Positions 23,706 through 33,084 of a stretch of 64,000 nt of DNA are shown piece after piece. The position numbers and the translations under genes are program-made. This DNA is from Poa pratensis (lineage: Eukaryota; Streptophyta; Magnoliopsida; Poales; Poaceae): assembly GCA_947311845.1 (NCBI GenBank), contig CAMZMU010000071.1, forward strand, positions 16,579,534 through 16,643,533, in the 5' to 3' direction. The notes beneath the pieces were generated by a model that was not told the DNA's origin, ran no database searches, and saw nothing but the letters and a program-made list of their open reading frames with translations. Position 1 is the stretch's first letter, and the number at the start of each line of letters is the position of its first letter.

Positions 23706-24622
23706 TGATCAGTGAAATATAGGGGGGGTGGTTTATCGTTCTTCCACAGGGAATCAATCTTCATAGGAAACAAATTCTAACAGTCTAGCAACAGCAGGAT
23801 TTGAGTTGATTGTAGGAAAGTCAATCAACAAGCACACAAGGGAACTAGCAGGGATCAAGGAAGTCAGAACATCTCAACAACAAACATCATCTCCATCAGC
23901 AGATCATGAGTTTTACAACACAGGGTTTAAGAAGACAGAGACGATTTCGGTCAGACAAGTTGTCGAACAACCTCTGAGCTATACGATCCACTAACTAGAG
24001 CAAGCAAAGGACTAGATGCTAGACAAACAGCAAGAGATCAAATAAGAACGAAGCATCACAGTGGCGATCTTCAGAAGAAAAGCTCGGGTTCAGAAGTGTT
24101 GCAGCTTCCTTGTTGCAGAGCTTGTCGACGGTGGTGGCGATGATCTCCTCGAGCCCGTGGCTAGCAATGTCGCCACGGCCTCCTTGCTTCCATTCCCGAT
24201 CCCGATCTCGATCTAGAACCTCTCTCCTATCCTCCGGTGTGGTGCTCGTGAGATGCGGAGAGATGTTTGTCTCCAACCACTCCTCTGCTTTTAACACGCT
24301 TCGGCAGCGACGTGATAGTGCTTATCTTCTTCTTCCACTCGACCCCTTGAGATTTTGATTCCTCAGCACAAGTAGGTCCTCGCCGCTACTGCTACTCTTG
24401 TCAAAAGCCCCTCCTTGTTCTTCTTTATCCAGCAAGCAAGTGTAGAAGAAAGTTTTAGGTGCCTCCACGCACCAATCCTATAAAGAAATGATTTGTATGT
24501 ATTAAGGTGTATAAAATGAGTATTAAGTACTTATGGGTAATAATTTGGACATGTATGTATGCAATAGCAATTGAAATCATGATGAAAATGTGTGTAGAAT
24601 GAAGTGATAAAAGCACTGATCA
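23706..24622 (-). repeat. 5' LTR of the Athila element
   Basis: 917 bp, matching 14575-15489. It ends immediately before target duplication TTGTC, which overlaps the start-codon region of the MATH-BTB gene. Confidence 0.92.
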
Positions 24623-24629
24623 TTGTCAT

Positions 24630-24978
24630 CGTTCTTGCCCTCTGGGTCATGCCATTGATTCCGCTTAGTGCAATTTAGGGCGGCGGCGGCAAAGAAGGCT
24701 TTTTTCTCTCCGATGGAATAGGAAAGGCGGCGGCGCGGAGGCGAAGACGAGGATTTCTTTCGATGGAAGACGAAACAGGCCTCAGTCCTCATGAAACGTT
24801 AAAACCCGGACCCGGAAGGCACAAATCAAGGAATGTTTGAAATCGGAGAGGACATGAACTGAAATCAAAGATTTCTCGACCGGGAGGAGTGTTTCGGTCG
24901 TCGGTCAGACGCCGCCCGAGTCGGGCCGACCAAGTGGGCCGGTTTTCGTTCCAATTTAAGTTGGCCTGCAAAACCCAA
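24630..24978 (-). other. 5' flank (leader and proximal promoter) of the MATH-BTB gene
   Basis: Sequence immediately upstream of the MATH-BTB ATG (24629-24627, minus). It is GC-rich near the start (GGCGGCGGC-type runs), as expected for a 5' leader. An open minus-strand frame through it does not continue in frame into the MATH domain, so I treat it as untranslated. The CACTA element interrupts it at 24979, cutting the gene from its distal promoter. Confidence 0.45.
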
Positions 24979-25185
24979 AACTACAAGAAATGGGATATTT
25001 GTTGACGAAAACCCTGGTGACGAAAATGCATACCGTCATGGATGTGTCCTTATAGGTGACGAATTCATCTTTCGTCATGCATTTACGGTAATGCTTGACG
25101 GTATGATTTTTCGTCAACAAAAAATCGTCACCCATTACCCAACCGGGAAGGGCTTCCATCGTGTCTGTTAATAGGTGACGAAATC
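24979..25185. repeat. Left terminus and subterminal motif cluster of the CACTA element
   Basis: About nine copies of a TGACG/CGTCA core in both orientations, often extended to TGACGAAA or TTTCGTCA, within 190 bp. In the En/Spm family such subterminal repeats are bound by TnpA; binding here is inferred. Confidence 0.8.
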
Positions 25186-25767
25186 AAAGATCGTGGTGTA
25201 TGTAAACCGTGATTTGAATATAAAACGGACCCACATAGAAGGTAAATAATACTAAGTTACTTTATTAAATGTTATTAGTTTTATATATCATGCGTGACCC
25301 ACTTGTCAGGAACATATTTAATTAAGTAAAAATTGTGGTTTGGAAGAATCGAACCCAGGGCTTTGGCGTGACCGACGCGGAGTGTTACCGCTGAGGTAGA
25401 TATGGAATTTTGATCTGGATCCGTAACTAGTCTATTTGATATATACATTAGGGCAACATATTTATTTCAATGGTGTGATCTAGATGTTACGACATAATAA
25501 TTTCCTTATTAATATTTATTTCGGCCGCGGGTGCCTCGTTTAAGTCGCGCCGCTAGCAGACACGGCCTATCTAGGTGATCTTGCTAACAGTCGAATCGAG
25601 TAGGGTTCTCGTCGAGGTGAGAAGATATCCGTGAAGGCTCCATTGTGGGGGCGGCGAGCCGCATCATCGGTGAGTTCTCCTGATTGTTCGTTAGGTCTAG
25701 ATTTTTTAATCAGTTGTCAAGATCTGTTCTGAAGAACTTTGGCATGTTCTTAACTGAATTGTAGGCA
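25186..25767 (+). other. 5' leader and promoter region of the CACTA transposase gene
   Basis: AT-rich sequence with no coding signal. A likely 5'-UTR intron runs from GTGAGTTC (about 25670) to TTGTAG (25764), ending three bases before the tnp2 ATG. Confidence 0.4.
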
Positions 25768-28700
25768 ATGGATCGAAGTTGGATAACTGATGGCACCAAG
25801 AAGTTGACAACAAAGTACATGGCAGGTGTTAGGGATTTCATCAAGTTTGCGCGAGAACACTTGGACAATACAGATGAACCAATCTTGTGCCCTTGCCGGG
25901 ACTGCCTAAATCTGATACGTCAGGATATAAAAACAGTCGAGGATCACTGCAATTGTTCAGGTATGTCCATGACGTATACAAGATGGACTAGACATGGGGA
26001 AGGTTTTAGTGATGACGAAGGGCGGGATAGAAACGATGATGGTGCGTATGATAGTGACAATGATGAAGAGGAAGACAATGCTGATTGTTATGTTGATGAT
26101 TCGTCTAGTATGATCGATGAACTGCAGAAGTCTGGAAATAAAGGTCCTAACCTGCCAAATTTGTATGCTAATCTAATTGAGGCAGCCAAAAAAGAACTTC
26201 ATGAGGGATGCACCACTTTCACTAGGTTGTCGTTCATTATTAAGCTCCTTCATGTCAAATCATACAGCCGGATAACAAACAGAGGATTTGATCTGTTACT
26301 TCTGGTTTTACGTACAGCTTTGCCACATGTGGACTTTCCCAAATCCTATGCTGATGCTAAGAGTGTTCTTTCTGATGTTGGGCTTGGTTATGAGACAATT
26401 CATGTATGCAAGTTTGATTGTTCTTTATTTTGGGGAGATCACAAGGACGATACGCACTGCCATGTTTGTGGATTATCAAGATATAGAGACCCTACTGGAA
26501 AAAAGAAAATCCCTCACAAGGTGTTAAGGTACTTTCCTATAATTAAAAGGTTGCAGAGACTATTTGTTAAAAAGGAAATGTCGACACATACTAGATGGCA
26601 CAAAGAGAAGAGGGTTGTTGAGGCCAATGTACTGAGGCACCCTGCTGATGGTGAGGCATGGAAGCACTTTGATGACAGGTTTGATTGGTTTGCTAAAGAT
26701 CCTCGTAACATAAGACTAGGTTTTGCCACAGACGGCTTCAGTCCCTTTGGAAGTATGACTAATCCTTACAGTATGTGGCCTGTTTTTGTCATTCCTTACA
26801 ACTTCCCACCATGGATGTGCATGGATCAATCCAATTACATGATGGCATTGCTAATCCCCGGAAAGTATTCCCCAGGGAAAGATTTTCATGTATTTATGCA
26901 GCCACTGATTAAAGATATGATGGAGCTATGGAGTGGTGTGCAGACATTTGATGCATGCACAGAGGATAATTTCACATTGCATGCTGCGTTTCTTTGGTCT
27001 ATTCATGATTATCCTGGATATGCCACTATGTCAGGCCGAAGCACAAGAGGATTTCATGCGTGTGTGCATTGCGATGAGAATCCTTGCTATGAATCTTTGA
27101 AAAACAAAATTGGATATATTGGGCATCGGCGATTTCTTCATGAAGATCACCCATACAGGAGAAGCAGACTTTTCAATGGTAAAACTGAGATTAGAGATCC
27201 ACCAAGGAGGTACACACCCAAAGAAGTAGCTGAGAAGGTAGAAAGGGTTAAGGATTTTGAACATGGGAAAAATCCAATAAGTAGAAAGCGGAAGCGTGCA
27301 ACTGTACCCGGTGAACCAACATGGCACCTGAAAGTCAGCTTACATCATCTACCGTACTGGCCAGAACTTAAGTTAGCTCACAACTTAGATGTGATGCATA
27401 TTGAGAAGAACATATGTGACAATATTGTTGGTACACTACTTGAACTTGAGGGCAGGAATAAGGACACTGTTAGTGCTAGAATTGATTTGAAGAAATTAAA
27501 ATCAGGGAGAAGTATTGGTTGAAGAAAATTGTGAAGGATGGTAATGATGCACCAGTAACTTATGCGAAGCCCCCTGCACCGTGGACGCTTTCGAAGGAAC
27601 AGAAGAGACATTTGTGTAGGTATTTGGCAAACACTAGGTTCCCAGATGGTTATTGCGCAAACTGGGGAAGATGTGTGGATATTGATGGTTGTAAGGTTAC
27701 CGGTATGAAGACGCATGATTGCCACATACTTCTGCAGCGAGTGTTGCCGGCTGGGCTCAAGGGAATTGCATCTAAGGTAATGTATGAGGCTATTGCAGAG
27801 CTAGGAAGATTTTTTAGGGAGCTGTGTGCCAAAACCCTGAAAGTTGATGTGCTGAATCGATTGAAGGTTGAAATTGTTGTGATCCTATGCAAACTTGAGA
27901 AGCTCTTCCCCCAGCTTTTTTTGATGTAATGGTGCACTTAGCTATTCATCTTCCTGACGAGGCTCTTTTGAGGGGGCCTGTTCATTATGGTTGGATGTAT
28001 CCAGTTGAGAGAAGATTAGGTTATCTAAAGTCTACGGTCCGTAACAAAGCAAGGCCCGAAGGTTCTATCGCAGAGGGCTACATTGTTGATGAGTGTTTGA
28101 TTTTTTGCTCTAGATTTTTCAAGGATGACACAGAAACAAGATTTAACAAAGATGATAGGAACCAAGACATACGGAGAAAACCTGATCGTGATGAGATGGA
28201 AGTATTTTCAGTTGGAGCTAAAGGTCTTGGGAAATCCATTTTGAAACATTTTGACAAGGAATTTGACAAAATGGTTTGGTATGTGCTGAACAACTGTGAC
28301 GATGTACAATGTTATATCAAGTAAGTAGTTAGCTTCACTTTACTAACTACTTCTCAATGTTGCAGACATAATTGTCTTGTATTTCATATGTGTTTTTTGT
28401 TTGTTTCAGTGAATTCCGACAAGAATTGAGAGGTAGGGGTGTGCGTGACATCGAGGAGACGGTTCAGAGAGAGTTTGCAGGTTGGTTTGCAAACCATGTG
28501 AGACAGTTGGACAATGCATCAGACGATTTGAAGTCTCTGGCTGCTGGGCCAGACCGGCGTGTAGTAGTATACGCTGGTTGCAACGTAAAGGGTGCGAGGT
28601 TTCGCACGCTTACTCGGGATAAAGACCTGAAGACTCAAAATTCGGGCGTAGCGACTAAGGGATCTTTTGGTGATGGAGATGAGAGCGAGTTCTATGGTGT

Positions 28701-29298
28701 TCTGCAAGAAGTTCTTGAACTGCAGTACGGGACTAACAAGCACGGCGACAGGTCTGTGTACTTGTTTCGTTGCGACTGGTTCGACCTTGCGGGCAGGGGT
28801 TGCAAGATAAAAGATGATGGTTATTTTAAAAGCGTTAACACTTCTGTCCTATGGTTCAAGAATTCACCATTCATATTGGCCAGTCAAGCTGAAACATGCT
28901 TCTATTTGGAGGATACAAAGTTTGGTCATCCGTGGAAAGTGGTGCAGAAGTTCAGCCATAGACACGTGTACGATGTTCCAGAATTAGAAGTTGCTAACGA
29001 TGATGCATTTGTACGGAATGAAGACGCATACCAGGAGGATGAAGGTTCAGTGGACCATACATTTCATGATGTTGTGGACCTAGACGAGGAAGCAGAGGTG
29101 GAAGAAGAGGAGGATGATCATCGTGTTGATGAAGTTGTACATATTGATGATGCTCGTACAATTCGTGAACTAGAGAATGAGGAAGACAGTCCCAATGTTG
29201 ACATGGATATGAGCGAAGATGAACAAGTTTTCATATTGGAAGAGAACATAAATGATGACGAGGGAAAAACTTCAGATATAGATAGTGATGTAGATTGA
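25768..29298 (+). pseudogene. tnp2: TNP2-type CACTA transposase, two 1-bp frameshifts
   Basis: Catalytic transposase (TnpD/TNP2 type) of the element. From 25768: a transposase-associated domain (residues about 3-75, with CPCRDCLNLIRQD), then Transposase_21 (FATDGFSPFGSMTNPYSMWP, LNFPPW-like YNFPPWMCM, AHNLDVMHIEKNICDNIVGT). Then follow DUF4218-like (LLQRVLPAGLKG, HLPDEALLRGPVHYGWMYP) and DUF4216-like regions (RGCKIKDDGYFKSVN, SQAETCFYLEDTK). A canonical intron lies at 28321-28409. The frame breaks after KKLK near 27495 (an A missing from a run) and again near 27910 (a C missing from a run). Each break moves cleanly into the next frame, so decay is slight. A long acidic tail ends at TGA 29296-29298. 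Either break would inactivate the protein unless it is an assembly error in a homopolymer. Confidence 0.9.
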
Positions 29299-29649
29299 TA
29301 GAAACGTGTAATGCATACAACTATATGTTTTGTTCCAAACATTTGAAATGTTCTTATTTAGATGTTTACGATCTCAAACTTGGCATTGAATTATCCAGAA
29401 GGGTTTAAGAGCAAATTAATATAAGCTAAAATATGGACAGATATAAGAAAAGCCAACATGTAGGTAACATAACTTCGACAATGGTTTTAATTAATCGACA
29501 CTTGACAGGATTACAACCAGCAGCACGATATGACTAAATATTGTTTTAACACAAGCAAAATCGACAATCGCATAAAGAGTCTTAACACTGAATTTAAACC
29601 TAAAGGGGCTGCATAGTTGGACACACGGGCACCATGAATCACTGACTAG
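29299..29649. other. Space between the convergent tnp2 and B3 genes
   Basis: AT-rich, no coding signal. It must hold the 3' ends of both transcripts, which run toward each other. Confidence 0.45.
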
Positions 29650-31131
29650 CTACTCCAGATCAATTTCAGGCAGATGGGTAGCAAACAAGTAAACCCCTGC
29701 ATTTCCCAGGTAAAGCAAGAACAGCATCTTGTCACCCATCTGAAGGTGCTTTTCCTTGTCCATGAACTCCTTCCAGCCACTGACGCAGAGACGACCATCG
29801 TCAGAAGAAATTGCGTAGGACGCACGCACCAAAGTACTGGGATGGCACACAATATTGATTGCACCATATTGTTCCATATCTTTAGGAACCAAACGGCTAG
29901 GGATTTTCTGTTCCAACAGTAGAGACATAGTTTAGTTAACGCATGTACGCAATGTAGCTCGCAAAGTTAATGAAATGATATGATCTACTGCTTACCACGT
30001 GTTTGTTGTAATTTTCACTGTTTGTCCAATTCAGAGTATGCAGCATTGGGACAACTAGTGCTCCTTGATCATAATCTCCAGCATTGTGGTACTCAACAAG
30101 GTAGTCCAAGTTGTCCACCTGAAGAATGACGGTATGCATCATCCTCCAATTTATCATTGTTCCATCAGTAGCACTGAGTGAGTCAACAATGTCACGCTTC
30201 GTACGGGACAACTGGTAGTAAGCTGCATAATTAAAATAACTGACATAAGATGGAATAATTAATAATCAATCATTCTGTCTAAAGGTGGAAAATTACCTGG
30301 ATGGATTAGTGGTTCAGTTCCAGTTATTACAAGAGTAAAAATTAACTCCATGCCAACCTTAAAATTGTACACTCTACCAAATTCGTTCCAAAATCTTCCG
30401 TTGATATAGGTTCTGCCAGCTCTGTTGGTAACATTAACAACAAATGCATGGCCATCTTTGGTTCTAAGTGCAGCTTCAAAAGTTGTCCTGTGGGAGGTCT
30501 GGACACCATACTTCTGAAGGAAATACGGTCTAAAGTAGCAAGGGATGACCTAAATTCAGTAGAGTTAATACAAAAGTAAGTTAACTATTCTGAAAATTCA
30601 ATAAGACAGATGATCATATAACAGTAATTGTTTGTACTTTTTCCTACAAATAGTAGATGATTTAGTTGTTCTGCACTAGAAACATGTGAATGTTACACAT
30701 CGTATCATATTAGGACCTTCAAGAATCAGAAATTGCATGTAGCTACACTAAAACTCATATGAACGTAAAAATTATTACAACTATCCTAAAACTCAACCAT
30801 ATATATATGGTGAACAACAATTATTACACACATCTGAATAATAGTACTAAACTAGCAATAACTACTAGGATCACGTGTTAAACTTTGATGTGGCGGTGAA
30901 TTAATAAAACATCTGAATGAATTATAAACTTATAATTGCATGTACCGTCTTCTCCTCAAAACCCTCTTGTAGTGTTTGCACGAAAAAACCTAACGTGATT
31001 CCCCCTCCGCCGCACATCCCCTTCTTGTCAAAGCAAACTGGACACTGAAAAAATATGAAGAAAGATTACAAATCGGAAACAACGATCGCGAAACGTAGAT
31101 GTTATTTACGTACTCCATTGGTAGGCGCCAT
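29650..31131 (-). CDS. Double B3-domain DNA-binding protein carried inside the CACTA element
   Basis: Five exons on the minus strand give an uninterrupted 284-residue protein: 31131-31114, 31044-30946, 30549-30297, 30222-29996, 29907-29650. All introns are GT...AG and the phases fit. The start ATG has a good context (AAGGATGGCG). A first B3 domain (about residues 22-115) shows ITLGFFVQTLQEGFEEK, then VIPCYFRPYF, then RTYINGRFWNEF and YNFKVGMELIFTL. A second B3-like domain (about 198-278) has KIPSRLVPKDM, LCVSGWKEFMDKEKHLQMGD and KMLFLLYLGNAGVYLF. An N-terminal CPVCFDKKGMC resembles half a zinc-binding site. B3 proteins are plant transcription factors of the nucleus (REM/ARF/ABI3 superfamily). 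The gene is convergent with tnp2 and divergent from the exonuclease pseudogene. Whether it is captured host cargo or a native element gene is unknown, but the open frame implies recent capture or selection. Confidence 0.82.
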
Positions 31132-31566
31132 CCTTGGTCTCGACGCGGAGCGAGAGTCTTACAAATTTCGCCGGCGAGAGATGTGGCGAGACGTGGCGGC
31201 GAGAGACGTGGCGAGCTGTGGCGGCGAGAGACGTGGCGAGATCTGGCGGCGGCTAAAGGAGGTCGTGCTATGATGGCCAGTTATTTCGTGGAGTAAATTG
31301 CGGTAGGTCAAGCGGAGAGGCAGAGGGCGGTGCTGGGTTTTGACGTGACAACACGATCGAACGCGCAGGCCCCACTGGTCAGTTGGACTGCACGTCACAC
31401 GTCAAGACCCGCGACGGCCCAGTGGTTAACACGGAGTAATGGGGATGAATATTGTTTATCCCCAACCCCCTCCCCTATCGTCTCAATATTCCGCACCGCC
31501 CCCTGGTTTCCCCACTTCTCGTCGTCTCCGCTCCCTCCTCTCTTCGTCTCCCCCCGCCGCGTCGCC
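31132..31566. promoter_or_regulatory. Divergent intergenic region between the B3 and exonuclease genes, with 25-bp repeats
   Basis: About 435 bp separate the two start codons, so any promoters must be shared or back-to-back. A 25-bp unit is repeated three times at about 31172-31250 (GGCGAGAGACGTGGCGAG core). I see no clear TATA box. Confidence 0.5.
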
Positions 31567-32691
31567 ATGGACATGGATGAGCAGGAGGACCACTACTTCT
31601 CCAGGACGCGCCCAGTCCGCATCCACGACGGCCAGGACCTCGAGGTGGTCTACACCAACGACCCCTGGAAAGTGCGCCGCGTCCTCGACATGTACACGGA
31701 GTGGCTCAAGGAGGAAGACCACAAGTTCGTGGGCCTCGACTTCGAGTACACCAACCATGAGCCGAGGACGAGAAGAAGATCGCCGTGGTTCAACTCTCGA
31801 TGCGTCGACATGTGCTGGTGTTCCACTACGCAGCGTAAGGATTAATCCCCTTTTTGAATCTTTCGATTACGGGTTTTTTTTGTTGCCGCCGTTGTGTCTC
31901 TCTTCGACTCTCGTTAGTAATAGGTTGTTGCATACGTACTGTGCTAGATCCAAAATCACTAGATTCCCGATCTAAATATGCTAGACATTGTTCCTGATTT
32001 ATTAATTTGTTTCATCTTCGTCTCCTGTGTAGGTTCTTGCATATTTGTAACTCAAATAAATGCATTGCAACGAGATTTATTTGGTTCGTAGATTGGTAGT
32101 AGTAAGTATGCTTGATCGACACCCAGTTCTGGATCTGATCTTTCCAAATATGTAGTTTATCATTGCAGGACATAGCAAAGCTACTTAGTTTACTTGATTC
32201 CTCATTTACTTGACTAGTTCATAAGCTCGATCTGTGACTCCTTTTTAGTTTACTTGATCCCTAATTTGTACATTACTTTGTTTACTGCAGTGCTGACTGG
32301 TGGGAATCTCCGGCTATCGCCGATTTCTTTCGAGAAGGAATTACGTTTGCGAGTGTTGACATCCGTGGTGACAAGGGAGTTCTGTGGAGGACATGGCACA
32401 TGAGATTCCTCCTGAGTACTACGTCGATCTCCAGGTCGAGTACTTCAAGTACACTGGTCATGAGAAGGCTGGCATGAGTACCATGGCAAAAAGACTCATT
32501 GATTCATGGTACGGTGATATGAAGAAGAAGTTCCACCACATCGGCACAGGATGTGGGGGGACATCCCACTTCCAACGATGAACATCGAGTATGCAGCCAT
32601 TGATGCTTGGGTCTCGTACGAGCTCTACCGCAAGATCGTGATCGACAGAGCCCTTGATCGTCGGGCCAACAAGCTTCGTTGGCATACTTAG
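31567..32691 (+). pseudogene. DEDDy 3'-5' exonuclease (WRN/RNase D-like), decayed copy
   Basis: Start ATG at 31567 in a good context; exon 1 ends at 31834 (GTAAGG), exon 2 starts at 32291 after TACTGCAG and ends with TAG at 32689-32691. Exo I motif is FVGLDFEYTNHEP near 31730. ADWWESPAIADFFREG and ITFASVDIRGDKGVL fill the Exo II region. The Exo III motif is EYAAIDAWVSYELYRKI near 32600, with the Y-x3-D of DEDDy nucleases. Three single-base frame changes (about 31762, 32377, 32556) break the protein. Such enzymes trim DNA or RNA 3' ends. As it lies inside the transposon it is probably a captured host gene. Confidence 0.8.
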
Positions 32692-33084
32692 GACCCCTTC
32701 ACCTGCTGATGGTGGAATGATCATCTCTTCTGCTGCATGACCCCCTGATATGTTGGTTTGGTCTCCCTCCTGCGTGAGGTGCTTCTGGCTCCCTGGACTG
32801 TGTCCAAATAAGCCATGTAGTCAGTTCTTTTGAAACTCTAGCTGCTCTTCGCTACTTGTTTAAATGTATGCATGGTCTGCAACCCAGCACTGGTTTCTTA
32901 TATATAAGTAAATATTTTGCCATGATATGTCAACAATTGTCCTCTGAGGTTTCAATTTTATGTTGTGTACCTCCTAGTACTTCAAAGTGCTAGTAAACTA
33001 AATGTTCAGAACAGGAGAGTTCTTCAAATCAAAACATTCCAGACGTAAAACTCAGCAAAAATTGTGATTCAAATTTTCTTTATG
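32692..33084. other. Non-coding stretch inside the CACTA element
   Basis: 3' flank of the exonuclease pseudogene. AT-rich, no gene or clear repeat seen. Confidence 0.4.

Larger units (their letters stand above)
14575..24622 (-). mobile_element. Athila-lineage Ty3/gypsy LTR retrotransposon, 10 kb, with nested solo LTR
   Basis: LTRs at 14575-15489 (915 bp) and 23706-24622 (917 bp) start TGATCAGTG (TGGTCAGTG in the left copy) and end CTGATCA. The 5-bp target duplication TTGTC is perfect (14570-14574, 24623-24627). The element runs on the minus strand with a TGGCGCC primer site, gag, protease, RT, RNase H and integrase. The gag (FRNCFPMIQANNFELKPALI) and protease (DLGSSVSLMP) signatures are Athila-like. 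No envelope-like ORF is evident between integrase and the 3' LTR. The LTRs differ at roughly 45 sites (about 95% identity), so this is the oldest of the three large LTR elements. Without the 1.6-kb solo LTR it is about 8.4 kb. Confidence 0.92.
166..24629 (-). pseudogene. MATH-BTB (BPM-like) gene, split by three insertions
   Basis: This family comprises substrate adaptors for CUL3 ubiquitin ligases: MATH binds substrates, BTB binds CUL3. The pieces on the minus strand are 24629-24623 (ATG plus four bases), 14574-14254 (N-terminal MATH half, with SHAFEITGYSKHKG and GYEWCIVFYPDG), 14136-13778 (end of MATH, then the BTB core ETDVTFKVERESFSAHKIVL) and 563-166 (rest of BTB plus BACK-like tail, KEMVKHLLVAADKYAMERL, LADQHHCSKLKDAC). 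Removing the insertions and one copy of each target duplication keeps the frame across every junction, so the insertions themselves are clean. Independent decay is also visible: two in-frame stops near 14100 and 14063 (around EPN-stop-G and LES-stop-PY) and a frameshift near 281-290, after which the family's usual C-terminus can be read in another frame to TAG at 166-168. The gene is single-exon, typical of the expanded grass clade. It is certainly non-functional as assembled. Confidence 0.9.

Noticed and set aside
24577..24792. Minus-strand frame MRTEACFVFHRKK... reaching the MATH-BTB start
   Set aside because: It is out of frame with the MATH domain; the ATG at 24629-24627 fits the family N-terminus, so this is 5' leader.
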